Source: Edaphochlamys debaryana
Taxonomy: Eukaryota > Chlorophyta > Chlorophyceae > Chlamydomonadales
Assembly (NCBI GenBank): GCA_016858145.1
Contig: JAEHOE010000206.1
Location: forward strand, 1-64,000
DNA length: 64,000 bases
Direction: 5' to 3'
Below the pieces are notes generated by a model that made no database searches, was not told the DNA's origin, and saw only the letters and a program-made list of their open reading frames with translations. The translations under genes and the position numbers were made by a program. This document shows, in pieces, positions 22,567-32,616 of this stretch. Each line of letters begins with the position of its first letter. The first letter of the stretch is position 1.

Positions 22567-22970
22567 GTCCCCTGCAGAGCCTTGTGCTCAGTAAGAAGGC
22601 CCTAGGGCGCCATCGGCCGTGGCTTTGCGACTTGCGCGTGAACGCGGGAGATGTGAGGGTCAAGCTCGCGGGGGCCTCCCAGAGTAACCTGAACTGCATG
22701 CCGTAGTAAGGTTGGGGCCGATTAAGTTGTTGTGACCGGCGAGAAAGTTTTGCGGAGGGCCCCTTGCACGACCAATTGCGGGGCGTTGTCTCCCCTTGTG
22801 CTGCGCTCGTCCACAGCTACTGCTACTGCATAGGCTGGATATACACGCATCACATTCACCATCACGACCTCGGCGCAGGCACGCCGCTGCAAACCCGTCG
22901 CCCGCGACAGACCTCTGCACCCGAGTGCTCCCCGCTTCGCCTCCTCCAGCCGTTACGGCCAGCGGCACCC

Positions 22971-25219
22971 ATGGAGCGGTCGCTGCTGGCGTCGTGCCGC
23001 GGGGGCGTCCTGGTGCGCTCGCGGCCCTCAACCTCGGAACACGCAAGGCCTCTGTCGCTCAAGCCCGGCAGTGTGCAGCGCCGGCCTTTCCTTGCTCCGG
23101 CGAAGCAGCAAATTGCGGAGCCCGCGACCGACAAAGCAAGTATTGGTGTCTGGGGCTGCACATCCTCGGGCACACGCAGCTGCCTGGTGCACCCTGCACG
23201 CCGCACCGTGGATGGAGTGCGTGAGATCAGTGATCCTCACTCCAATCATGCATGTTGTCCAACCGCAGGTTACTTGCCGGGGCGCTGTCGACTATGGGTT
23301 TCCATCCGCGCCTGAGCTGCCCCCGGAGCGGATGGGCGAGGCTGCTCGTCGCGCTCTGATGCGTGCCACCAACGCCGTCAGCCGCTACGGATGGCTGAGC
23401 TTCTGGGCACAGCTGACCCTCTCGGTGGTCGGTGGCGTGATTCTGCTCTTTTCCGTCGCGTTCACGTCCCAGGTGAGCTGACCTGCGCTGCACAACGTTT
23501 CGTGGGGTCAGATGTGGGGCCGGGCCTTCTTGACCCGTGGGAGCTGGTTTTGGCCCTGGGGCAACCACGATGGATGTGCGGGGATCAGCGGCAGGCGAAG
23601 CACTCACACCGGCACGCGACAACATGAGCCTTATCTTGCAAGCCTCGGAACTTAGAGTTCAACCCCCGGAAGGTGCGACCCGCCTTGACCGCTCGGGTCC
23701 CACTCACACGCTCCCCGCGTTCCCCGTTCCGTCCCTCCAGAGCGGCCCCAAGGCCTCGCTCTACCTGACGCTCTTCGGCATCCTGGCCGGCTTCCTGTCC
23801 ACCTTCTGGAACTTCGGCTACACGCGCACGGCGATGCGCATGCAGATGTACCTGGACGCGGCGCCGGGGCAGGAGGTGCCCAAGGTCAAGAAGCAGCAGG
23901 TGCGGAGCGCCCCGGCCCTCCCTGCGTTGACCGTTGACCCACCGGGGCTGACGCATCGAGACTTTCCCGATAGTCAAACTCACCTGGGCCAGCCCCTGCA
24001 CCTCGATCTGCGTCTGGGGGGGGCACCGAAGCGGCTGGCCCGCCCGTCAGACTCCGCACGGAGGAGCTGCGATACGTCATCCCCCGTGCCCCGTGCCCGT
24101 CACGTGGGCCCCCGAACGCGCCGCCGTCCGTCCGACGACCCCCCCTCACCCCACCCTCCCCCCACCTCCCCCCACCCCAACCTCACCTCCGCCCCAGGTG
24201 GTGGACATGGTGACCCGCGGCATCTTCATCAACATGGCCGGCCTGGCCGCCACGCTGGCGGGCGTGCAGGCGCTGGTGGGCATGCTGGTGGCCAAGACGC
24301 TGCAGATCAGCTCCTACCCCTTCATGGCCGCCGCCTCGGGCAGCAACTACAACCCCGTGGTGGCGCTGGACGTGTTCCTGGTGCAGGTGGGGGGAGCCTG
24401 GCGGGGGGGGAGGGGTGGCTGGGGGGTAGAGGGAAGTGGGCATTGTCCTTGTATTCGTGGGGGTGGCCTGGGGGTTCTGGATCTGGGTGTGGGTGCGGGG
24501 GGCAGCTGGCATCGACGACCCCAAGGCCCAGGCCTTGAACGGCCACGGGTTTGGTTTGTGTCAGTCCTGTCTGCTTTTGCCATGCGGGTGCACGTGCGAT
24601 CACTGGCCCGCTCCCCTCTTTCCCCCCCTTCCCCCCAGGCCGCCACCAACACGCTGCTGGGGCACTTTGTGAGCCTGGCCTGCTCCCTGTGGCTGCTGCA
24701 CGTGGTCGGGGAGGGGCAGGGGCTGAGGTTCCAGGTGCGGACGGGGGGGAGGGGAGGGGCGGAAGGGGCGGGTAAGGAGGTGTTGCGAAGGGCTGGAGGG
24801 GGCGCGGGCGGGCGGCGGCGGCGGCGGCTTGGGCAGGGGCGGCGGCGGCGGCCATCCTTCACTGCATGTGGCATAGCCGAGTGCAAGGGCATGCAAGGCG
24901 TTAGCGCTGAATGGGGCGAGGAGAGCTACCCTGCATTGCATCTTGCACTCCGGTTAGGTTGCCGCCACAGCCATATGCTGGCACCAGGCCTCCGCGCTGC
25001 CGCTGCCGCTGCCGCCGCCCTCTGCTGCCGCCGCCGCCCGCCGCCGCCGCCGCCAGCCCGTCCTGTGCTGTGCGTGCCGTGCCGTGCCCCGACGCCTCGT
25101 GCCGTGCCGTGCCATGCTCCCGCGCCGCCCGCCTCCAGGCCACGGCCTCGGACGGCGGCGGCCCGACCATCATCGGGAAGGGCAATGCCGGGACGTACCG
25201 CGTCAACATGGGCCGCTAG
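22971..25219 (+). CDS. TIC21: TIC21-like chloroplast inner-envelope protein (DUF3611)
   Basis: The N terminus (MERSLLASCRGGVLVRSR) is rich in Arg and Ser with few acids, like a plastid transit peptide. Exons 23,269-23,472, 23,741-23,899, 24,198-24,386, 24,639-24,734 and 25,139-25,219 join in phase and encode about four hydrophobic segments: LSFWAQLTLSVVGGVILLF, LYLTLFGILAGFLSTFW, INMAGLAATLAGVQALVG and the region after LDVFLVQAATNTLLGHF. The order and the LDVFLVQ motif are those of the DUF3611 family, which includes Arabidopsis TIC21/PIC1, an inner-envelope protein tied to protein import and iron transport. The first exon junction near 23,137 is unresolved: the obvious GT gives the wrong phase. 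The protein would have about 300 residues, normal for the family, and stops with TAG at 25,217. Confidence 0.8.
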
Positions 25220-25727
25220 GGCCCTCACGCCGCCGCCGCCGCCTGATGGCTCCGCCGGAGGGGCCCCAGCGGAGGGCGCGGCGGCGGCGCAGGCGGCCGC
25301 GCGAGGCGAAAGCCCGCGGTAGGGCGGGGCGGCGCGGGACGTTGGGGTCTGGAGGCGAGCGGGCGGGCGGCGGCGGCAGCGGTAACGGCACGAGCAGGCA
25401 GCGGCGGCTGCGGTGCACGGAGCGCGGTGGCAGCAGCGGCGGCACGTAGTCGGACGGCGTTCTTAGGCGCCCAAGTCTTTAGACCCCACCCCGCTTCACG
25501 CCACTCCCGTTTCCTGGACCGCTGTGCTTCCCGTCCTCTGCCCGTAGCCCTGCGTTCCCCGCTGCCTACAACCCCTGCCTACCCCCCTGCCTTCCAACCC
25601 CCTTTCCGCCTTAAACCCCCTGCCTACCCCCTGCCTACCCCCCTGCCTACCCCCCCCCCCCTGCCCCCAGCGCTTCCTGTCCCTGGAGCTGCTCAAGCAG
25701 CGCGCGGAGGACACCCGGCTGCCGGCC

Positions 25728-27413
25728 ATGCCGCGCATGCCCTCGCTGGGGGCGGGCGCGGACGCGGGCTGGGAGGGCGAGCTGCTGCAGACCAACGCGG
25801 GGCGGCCGCTGCGGGTGCCGCCGCGGCCGGCGAGCGGGGGCGGGGGAGGCGGGGGTGGGGGGGGAGGCGGGCGAGGAGGGGGTGGTGGAGGAGGGGCTGG
25901 AGGGGGCGGCACGCCGCCGCGCCGCGTCACGCCGCCGCGGCCACAGCCGGCGGCGGCGGCGCTCGCGCCTTCCCCCGCGCCGGCGGCGGCGACGGTGGCG
26001 GTGGCGACACGGGACGGCGGGTGGGGGGCGAGCAGCAGCGGGCGAGACAGCAGCGGGGGCGGCAGTGGGAGCCCGGTGCGGCTGACGGCACAGACGTGGA
26101 CGCCCTCGGCGGCGGCAGGCTACGCTCTGCCCGCCAGCAGCTGGTCGCAGCCGGGGTCGCGGCGATCGGGCAGTAGCAAGCAGGGGTCTGGATCCGGATC
26201 TGGATCTGGGTATGGGTCACGATCCGAGCCCTTCTCCGCCCTGGCGCTATCCTGGTCCGAGGAGGCGCCGGGGTGGAAGGACGTGCCCCTGCCACCGCCG
26301 CCACCGCCCCGGCCCACGCCTCCCCGGCCCGGCTCCCCCACGCCACCCCGGCCCACGCCGCCGCGTCCCGGCTCTCCGCCCAGCGCCTCCTCCGCCTCCT
26401 TGCCCCCTCTGAGCGTCGGCGGCGGCAGCCTCAGCAGCAGCGGCCGCAGCGTGTCCGTGTCCGTCCCCGCGGTGCTGCCCCGCCCCGTCAACACCTGGGG
26501 CGTGCCGCCCGCCTCCTCCTGGACCCCCGCCGGCGTCGCCAAGGCCTCGGCGGCCTCCGACACGGCCGCCGCCTCGGCCGCCGCCGCCTCGGCCGCCCTC
26601 GCGCTCGACACGCTCTGCCCCGTGCGCATGCCCGGAGCCGCCGCGGCAGCAACCGTGGCCGGGCTGCCCTCCACCTCGGGCCGGCCCCCCAGCGACTTCT
26701 ACCCCGTTCAGCGCCTGCTGGTCCTGCCCACGCCAGCGTCCCTGGGCTACCTGGACGGCACCCTGCCGGGCGACTTTGGCTTTGACCCCATGGGCCTGTT
26801 TGACCCCGCGCACGGCGGCGCCGGCTTCCTGTCGCAGCGCTGGCTCCACGCCTCCGAGCTGCTGCACGGCCGCTGGGCCATGCTGGGCGCCGCGGGCTGC
26901 CTGGCACCAGAGTACCTGGCCCATGAGAAGGTCATTCCCAAGGCCACGGGCCTGCTATGGTTCCAGACGGGCTTCATCCCCTCGGCCTCGGCCGGGTTCG
27001 ACTACGGGCTGCCGCTGGACGAGCTCTTTGTGGCTCAGATGGGCCTGATGGGCCTGGTGGAGGGGATGCGGCTGGCCGAGTACCGCAGCCCGGGCTGCCT
27101 GCGCCGGGCCAAGCTGCTGGGCTTCGAGCGGCTCATGGCCACCACGAGACCCGGCGCCGCGGCGTACCCAGGAGGCGTGTTCAACCCGCTGTCGCTCTGC
27201 GAGGAGCGGCCGGCCGAGATGCGCGAGATGATGGAGGCCGAGATCCGGCACGGCCGCCTCGCCATGATTGCGTGCCTGGGCTACGCGGCGCAGGCGTGCG
27301 TGACTCAGCAGGGGCCGTACGAAGCATTCGTGCAGCACGTGGAGGACCCGGACGTGTACAACATGTGGGCCATCCTCTCGCGGGCGCTGGGGCCGCTCGA
27401 GGCCGCGCAGTAG
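25728..27413 (+). CDS. LHCA3: LHCA3-like chlorophyll a/b-binding protein with long N-terminal extension
   Basis: The last 225 or so residues are a photosystem I antenna protein: LGYLDGTLPGDFGFDP, helix B with ELLHGRWAMLGAAG (Glu near residue 377), then LLWFQTGFIPSA, AYPGGVFNPL and helix C with EIRHGRLAMIACLGY (Glu near 505). The WFQTG and YPGG motifs are typical of LHCA3. The ligand position in helix B is His, where red-shifted plant Lhca3 and Lhca4 carry Asn. Before this core lies an open frame of about 338 residues made of Gly, Pro, Ser and Ala tracts. The frame stays open upstream to a CAG acceptor at 25,670, so a further 5' exon is possible. The ATG at 26,628 would give an ordinary 261-residue protein with a short transit peptide and is a serious alternative start. 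TAG ends it at 27,413. Confidence 0.85.
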   Translation: MPRMPSLGAGADAGWEGELLQTNAGRPLRVPPRPASGGGGGGGGGGGGRGGGGGGGAGGGGTPPRRVTPPRPQPAAAALAPSPAPAAATVAVATRDGGWGASSSGRDSSGGGSGSPVRLTAQTWTPSAAAGYALPASSWSQPGSRRSGSSKQGSGSGSGSGYGSRSEPFSALALSWSEEAPGWKDVPLPPPPPPRPTPPRPGSPTPPRPTPPRPGSPPSASSASLPPLSVGGGSLSSSGRSVSVSVPAVLPRPVNTWGVPPASSWTPAGVAKASAASDTAAASAAAASAALALDTLCPVRMPGAAAAATVAGLPSTSGRPPSDFYPVQRLLVLPTPASLGYLDGTLPGDFGFDPMGLFDPAHGGAGFLSQRWLHASELLHGRWAMLGAAGCLAPEYLAHEKVIPKATGLLWFQTGFIPSASAGFDYGLPLDELFVAQMGLMGLVEGMRLAEYRSPGCLRRAKLLGFERLMATTRPGAAAYPGGVFNPLSLCEERPAEMREMMEAEIRHGRLAMIACLGYAAQACVTQQGPYEAFVQHVEDPDVYNMWAILSRALGPLEAAQ

Positions 27414-27875
27414 GCGGCGCGGGGATGGAGGCTGGGGCAGGGGCGAGAGCGAGGGGGTGCTGTGGCGCGGCTGGTGGGGCGGGAGCTGTGTGTGTGTGTG
27501 TGTGCAGAGGAGCGCTGAGGACTGAGGAGCGGGCGGGTTGGCGGGGACGGCATACGAGGAGAGACAGGATGGGTGCTGGGATCGAGGGCCCTAGGCGCAG
27601 CGGCAGGGTTCTGCTAGCGAAGGCCAGGGTTCTCCCAAGCAGGGGGCGCAGGTTGGCTAGGGACTCGTACTGTGGGGCTTGAGCGGCACTGCTCGTTGCT
27701 GTTGGTGGCCGTTGCGGGGTTGAGGGGCTCGGACTTGGGTGGGGTGCAGCTGTCGTGCAAGTTTGCATCGCCATCTGGTCCCTCCTCTGCCTCGCGCCTT
27801 CCCTCGACACTATAGTCCCCCTCAGCTCCCTACACACATGCCCATGATACACCCTAGATAGATAGACCGCGGGCC
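27414..27875 (+). other. LHCA3 3' region and LRR-gene promoter
   Basis: A short intergenic stretch between two genes on the same strand. It has a (GT)n microsatellite near 27,487-27,505 and no TGTAA motif, so the LHCA3 poly(A) signal is not evident. GATAGATAGA sits just before the LRR start codon. Confidence 0.4.
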
Positions 27876-30751
27876 ATGTCGGTCATCACCGAGCGCATGC
27901 TTGTAGGTCGCGGTTCCTGTTTTTCTGGTTTTGCCATATCAGTTCGCCTTCCTAATATGGCGATCGTGCTTGCTCGCAGCGGGAGGCGGCCCAGGAGGAG
28001 GACCTTAACCAGGTCGTCGCGGTTGAGCTGCGGCACAGGGGCTTGACGGAGCTGGGGCCTATCGACAAGTGCAGGGGGCTGAAAGTTATCGACCTCGCTT
28101 TCAACCAGCTGAAGGGACTCAAGGGGTGAGGGCTAGCGGGCACCTGGCAGCGGGGGACGCGCGCCCGCGCCATGCGCTGACCATCGGTGCCTGCAGGCTT
28201 GAAAGCTTGGAAAAGCTCAAGGAGCTGCGCCTCAGTGATAACCGGGTGGCGACTTTGTCGGGTTTACAGCGGCTGTCGGAGCTGCACACGCTCTCCCTCG
28301 ATGGCAATGCGCTCACGCAGCTCGAGGTGCGGTGTTTCTTTGGCTGACAATGCCGTTTGGGGGCTGCTGTTGTGAGCCTGTGGCCGGTTGTACCTTCCAC
28401 AGGGCCTGCAAGGTCTGCGCAACCTGAAGGTGCTAAATGTCTCGTTCAACCAGCTCACGTCCCTCACCAGCCTGGGTCGCGTCACCTCTCTGGAGTCGCT
28501 GCATGTGGCTGGCAACCAGATCGCCGACCTGGATGGCCTCACCGGCTGCCCCGCCCTGCGCGTGCTCAACCTGTGCTCCAACCGGCTCACCCACCTCAAG
28601 GGGCTGGCACGTGCCGCGCTGCTCCAGGAGCTGCACGTAGCTGACAACAAGCTGACGGACCTGTCGGGGCTGCAGGCGGTGGCGGCCAAGCTCGAGGTGG
28701 GGCGCGGCAGGGGCGTGGGGTCGCCGGCAGGGAAAAGGGGTTGGAGGACCTGGGTGTGGGTGTGTGCCCGGGGCAAGCAAGTGCTTCCCTGGCCCCCCGC
28801 CAATGCTCCCGCGGGGCTGGCGTGGCGCCGCAAGGCCGGGATGAAGAAAGCTCATGTGGCAGGGGTCGAACACGTTGGGTGAGGCGGCGACGCGGCGAGG
28901 TCTTGAACCGAACCACCACCACCCCGGCCCCCGGCCACCCCCCGCCCATGCAGATTCTGGACATCAGCGGCAACGGCCTCACCGCCCTCACGGGGCTGTG
29001 CCCGCTGCCGCGCCTGGGCGAGCTGTACGCGCGGGAGAACGCGGTGGCGGGGGTGGCGGGGCTGGCGACCAGGGTGCCCGCCCTGGAGCTGCTGGTGGGG
29101 GGGGGGGCCGGGGGAGGGGGGGGGGGAAAGGGGCGGGAGGGGGCAAAGGAGGAACTGGAATGGAGGGGCAGCGGCAGGAAGGGGAGAGGGCAACGCGTTT
29201 GTCACCGAATGACAGCCACCACACACCCATACGCCTGCGTTTCCCCGGCTCTCATGAGCAGCCGTCCACACCCACACGGGCACACCAACCCACATGCGCC
29301 TGCTCATCATGGACTGCCGCTGCCCTGGCCCGACCACCACCAACCACCACCACCACCACCACCGATCCCCCCATCCCCCAAAACCCCTCACCCCCCAGGA
29401 CCTGGCCTCCAACCAGCTGACCTGCTCCGTCAAGGACCTGGCCTCGGCCCTGGCGCCCCTCAGCGAGCTCTCGGCCCTGCAGCTGCACGGCAACACCCGC
29501 CTGGGCCCGGGCTTCGTGCCGCCGCCCTCGGGGGCCCACGCGGCGGCGCTGGCAGCCGAAGGGGCAGGCCCAGCCGGGCCCAGCGGCTACGCGCCCGCAC
29601 TGCTCGCGGCGCTGCCCTCCCTCGAGGTCTGCGACGGGCACGAGCGGGCCAACATCCTCGTGTTGACGCCGCCGCCCCCGGCCCCGGCCGGCGAGGGCCA
29701 GGCGGCGGCTGGGGAGGGCGGCGGCGGCGGGGCGGCGGCAGGGGCTGAGCGGCAGGGGCAGCAGGGGGCGCCGGAGGACCCCGCTATGGCGGCGCTGATG
29801 GCGGAGGCGGGGTCCCTGGCGCCCACGATTGCGGAGATGGAGGCGTTCCGGCAGCGGCTGGGGATCAAGACGTACGCGCCGCAGTACGCCGGCCGTCCGG
29901 GCACGGCCGGAGGGAGGCCGGGGACCGCGGGCGGACGGCCGGGGACGGCGGGGGCGCGGCCGGGCACCGCGGGCGGGAGGCCGGGCACGGCGGGGCGGCC
30001 GGGGACGTCCGGCGGGCGGCCCTGGACAGGTGCGGCTCGGGAGAGGGGATGGGAGAGGCGAGAGAGAATGGCAGCGGGACTGTGACCGCCGTCCCGAGGA
30101 GACGGCACGTGCGCGCGCTGGCAGGGTGTTGGGGGCCAGGCGGGCGGGCCGGGGGGGGGGGAGGGAGGGAGGGGGGGGATAGTCGTTGGCCAGAGTCACC
30201 TTCGGGCTGTGACTTTGAGTGGGGCTGGGTTGCGACGGAGGGCACGTGCTCATGACCCGTTGCCCCTTCGGCAGCGGCCGGCCGCCCATGGCCCCTACGC
30301 CCCGCTCCCTCCCTCTTCACACCCACCCCACCCACCCACCCCCGCACCTGCTACCTCCCCCCCCCCCTCCCCCAGGCAGCGGCCGGCCGCCCATGGCCCC
30401 GCCCACGCTGCTGTCCAGCGGCCCCGTGATGGACCCAGACGCATTCGCGGCCGCACTCAGTGAGCGGCGGGGTGGGGGTGGAGGGTTCGGGGGGGGGGAA
30501 CACGGGGGCGGGGCCGGGGCCTCGCGGCAGAGGCAGGCGGCAGCAGGTGCAGAAGCAGGGTTTGGGGGGAGGGGGTGCTGCTGCCACACTCCCCCAACCC
30601 CTCCTCCACCCCCCACCCACCCACCCCAGCCACGTTCCGCGACACCATGGCCACCTACTCCACCGACCTGCGCTCCGTGCTGGGGCGCATGAAGGCCAAC
30701 CTGCGGCTGGAGGTGCACGAGGCGGCGGCGGCGATGAGGGAGCAGGGCGGT

Positions 30752-30790
<39 letters not shown>

Positions 30791-32526
30791 CGGGGAAGGG
30801 GGGCGGGGAAGGGGGGCGGGGAAGGGGGGCGGGGGGGGGAGGCTAGTGGACGCTGCCGTTAGCGAGCAACGGGCTGGCAAAGATAGTGGGTTGCGGCGGG
30901 ACAGGGGCCAGCCCATAGCTCGCCAACTGCGGGGCCTGATTCTGTGCGACGGTTGGCCCACCCCCCTGCTACCCCCCTCCAATACTCCGGACCTCTTTCC
31001 CCCCCTGCCCCCCCCCCCCCCGCGCAGCCCCCGTGCTGCCCAAGGTGCCCCAGGCCCCCGAGTTCTCCGCAGCGCCCCGCACCCAGGTAGGGGGTGGGGG
31101 GTGGGGGGGATGGAACTTGCGGCAGCGCTCCACGGCCCTCAGCCTTCTACGTCCCTAGTCACCCCACCGTGGCTCGGGTGCCCTCTGGTTCGCGTGCGCC
31201 CTATACTCCGCATGCAAACCGCTTCTTCACCACTCATCTGCAGAGCTCCCTCCCCCTTGCCCGTCCTGACCCCAACCCCCCACCCAACCCCTCGCAACCC
31301 AACCCCTCGTACCCCCACCCGCCCCTCCTAACCCAACCCCCCCCCCCTCAGGCCGTGGCGCTGCTGGTCGAGGACGCCCAGGTCTCCCCTCCCCCTCACT
31401 CACCCCTCTTGGTCCCCTACCTCCCCCCTACTCCCCCCCCCCTCAGGCCGTGGCGCTGCTGGCCGAGGACGCCAAGGACGTGGCGGAGCGGCAGGAGGCC
31501 CTGGCCCTGTTCGACAAGCTGTTCGGGAGCGGGAGCGGGGGGGCAGGAGGGGGGGGGGTGGGGGCGAACGGGGGGCTGGACGCCGGCACGCCGCCGCGCA
31601 CGCCCCTCACGCCCTCGGGGTCGGGGGGGGCGCTGGGGCGGCCGCCGGTGCCGGCGCTGGGGACACGGGCCGGCAGCGCGGGGCCTGCGGGGCGGGGCGG
31701 AGGAGCAGGAGGAGGAGGGGTAGGGGGAGGGCGGGGCGGGGGCAAGGGCGCCGCAACGGGTGCCAGCGGCGGCGGGGCGGCGGCGTACGGCAGCAGCGAT
31801 GAGGAGGAGGAGCAGGAGCTCCGTTCGGCTCCCTACGGAGGCCCGCCGAGCCCGGGCCCAGCTGGGGGCGTGTCGTCGCCCGCGCGCCCGGGCAGCGCAG
31901 GGGCCGGGGGGGCCGGCTCACCAGGCGGCCGGCCGGGGGCGGGGCCGGCGCTCAAGGTGACCCTCCCCGCCAAGCCCGTTGGGGCACCGGCGGGGCCGGG
32001 GGCGGCGCCAGGCGGGTTCGTGTCCCACAAACCCGCCATGCTGTCCCGCAAACCGGGGGCGGCGGGCGCAGGGTCGAGCGCGCTGCCCTCTCCGGCGGCG
32101 GCGGGGCCGGCGCCGGGGCCCCCAGCGTCGCCATCCGCGGCCGCAGCGCTGGGGCGCACGGGGATACCCACCACGCCATCCCGTGCCGCCGCAGCACCGC
32201 CGTCCCCCGCAGCGGCGCGGGCGCCGCCGTCCCCAGCGGCTGCGCGGGGAGCGCCGCCCTCCCCGGCGGCGACGCGGCTGTCGGGCGGGGGCGCGGGGGC
32301 GGGGGGCAGTCCGGGCTCTCCGTCGCCTAGGGGCTCTCCCGCGGGGTTCGGGTCGCCCGGCTCGGGCGGGGGCGCGGGGGTGGGGGTGGGGGCGGGCGGG
32401 GGGCCTGCCCGGCCGAGCAGCGCGGGGCGGGTGGCGCCGCGGCGGCTGGGGGGCGCTGCCAACTTGGCGCCAAGGACGGGGGGCAGGATGCTGGCGGGGG
32501 GAGGGGGGGGCGGGGGCGGCTCGTGA
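27876..32526 (+). CDS. SDS22-type leucine-rich-repeat protein with RPGTA repeats
   Basis: Exons 27,876-27,902, 27,980-28,125, 28,197-28,326, 28,403-28,696, 28,954-29,094, 29,399-30,029, 30,376-30,459, 30,630-30,749, 31,028-31,086, 31,352-31,381 and 31,447-32,526 join in frame for about 913 residues. It opens MSVITERMLREAAQEE and carries about nine 22-residue LRRs (LKELRLSDNRVATLSGL, LKVLNVSFNQLTSLTSL and others) closed by an LRR-cap-like LLAALPSLEVCDG. After the repeats come a short coiled-coil-like region, six RPGTA/RPGTS units (29,890-30,010), a helical stretch (YSTDLRSVLGRMKANL) and a long Pro/Ala/Ser tail with PPSPAAAR repeats. SDS22-type LRRs are docking scaffolds, and this architecture with RPGT repeats is seen in algal ciliary proteins, which is inference. 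It is not a kinase or receptor: no signal peptide or membrane segment. Confidence 0.8.
31352..31381 (+). other. 30-base in-frame duplicate exon in LRR gene
   Basis: Between exons 31,028-31,086 and 31,447-32,526 lies a 30-base block with its own CAG acceptor and a GTCTCC donor, encoding AVALLVEDAQ. It is a near copy of the start of the following exon (AVALLAEDAK). It is in phase 0 at both ends, so it can be included or skipped without a frameshift. Confidence 0.5.
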
Positions 32527-32611
32527 ACTGGAGGGGGGCGGGAAGTGGTAAATTTCTGGGGAGCATGGCGTGGGCGGACATGCATGCCGGTACCGGTGCG
32601 GCACTCGACAC

Positions 32612-32616
32612 TGTAA
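32612..32616 (+). terminator. TGTAA poly(A) signal for LRR gene
   Basis: TGTAA about 86 bases after the TGA of the LRR gene. Confidence 0.5.

Noticed and set aside
25245..25449. First exon of the LHCA3-like gene at ATG 25,245
   Set aside because: Its available donors do not give the phase required by the acceptor at 25,670.
29252..30289. A 345-codon minus-strand frame opposite the LRR gene
   Set aside because: Shadow of the GC-rich LRR exon and its introns; low-complexity Pro/Arg composition.
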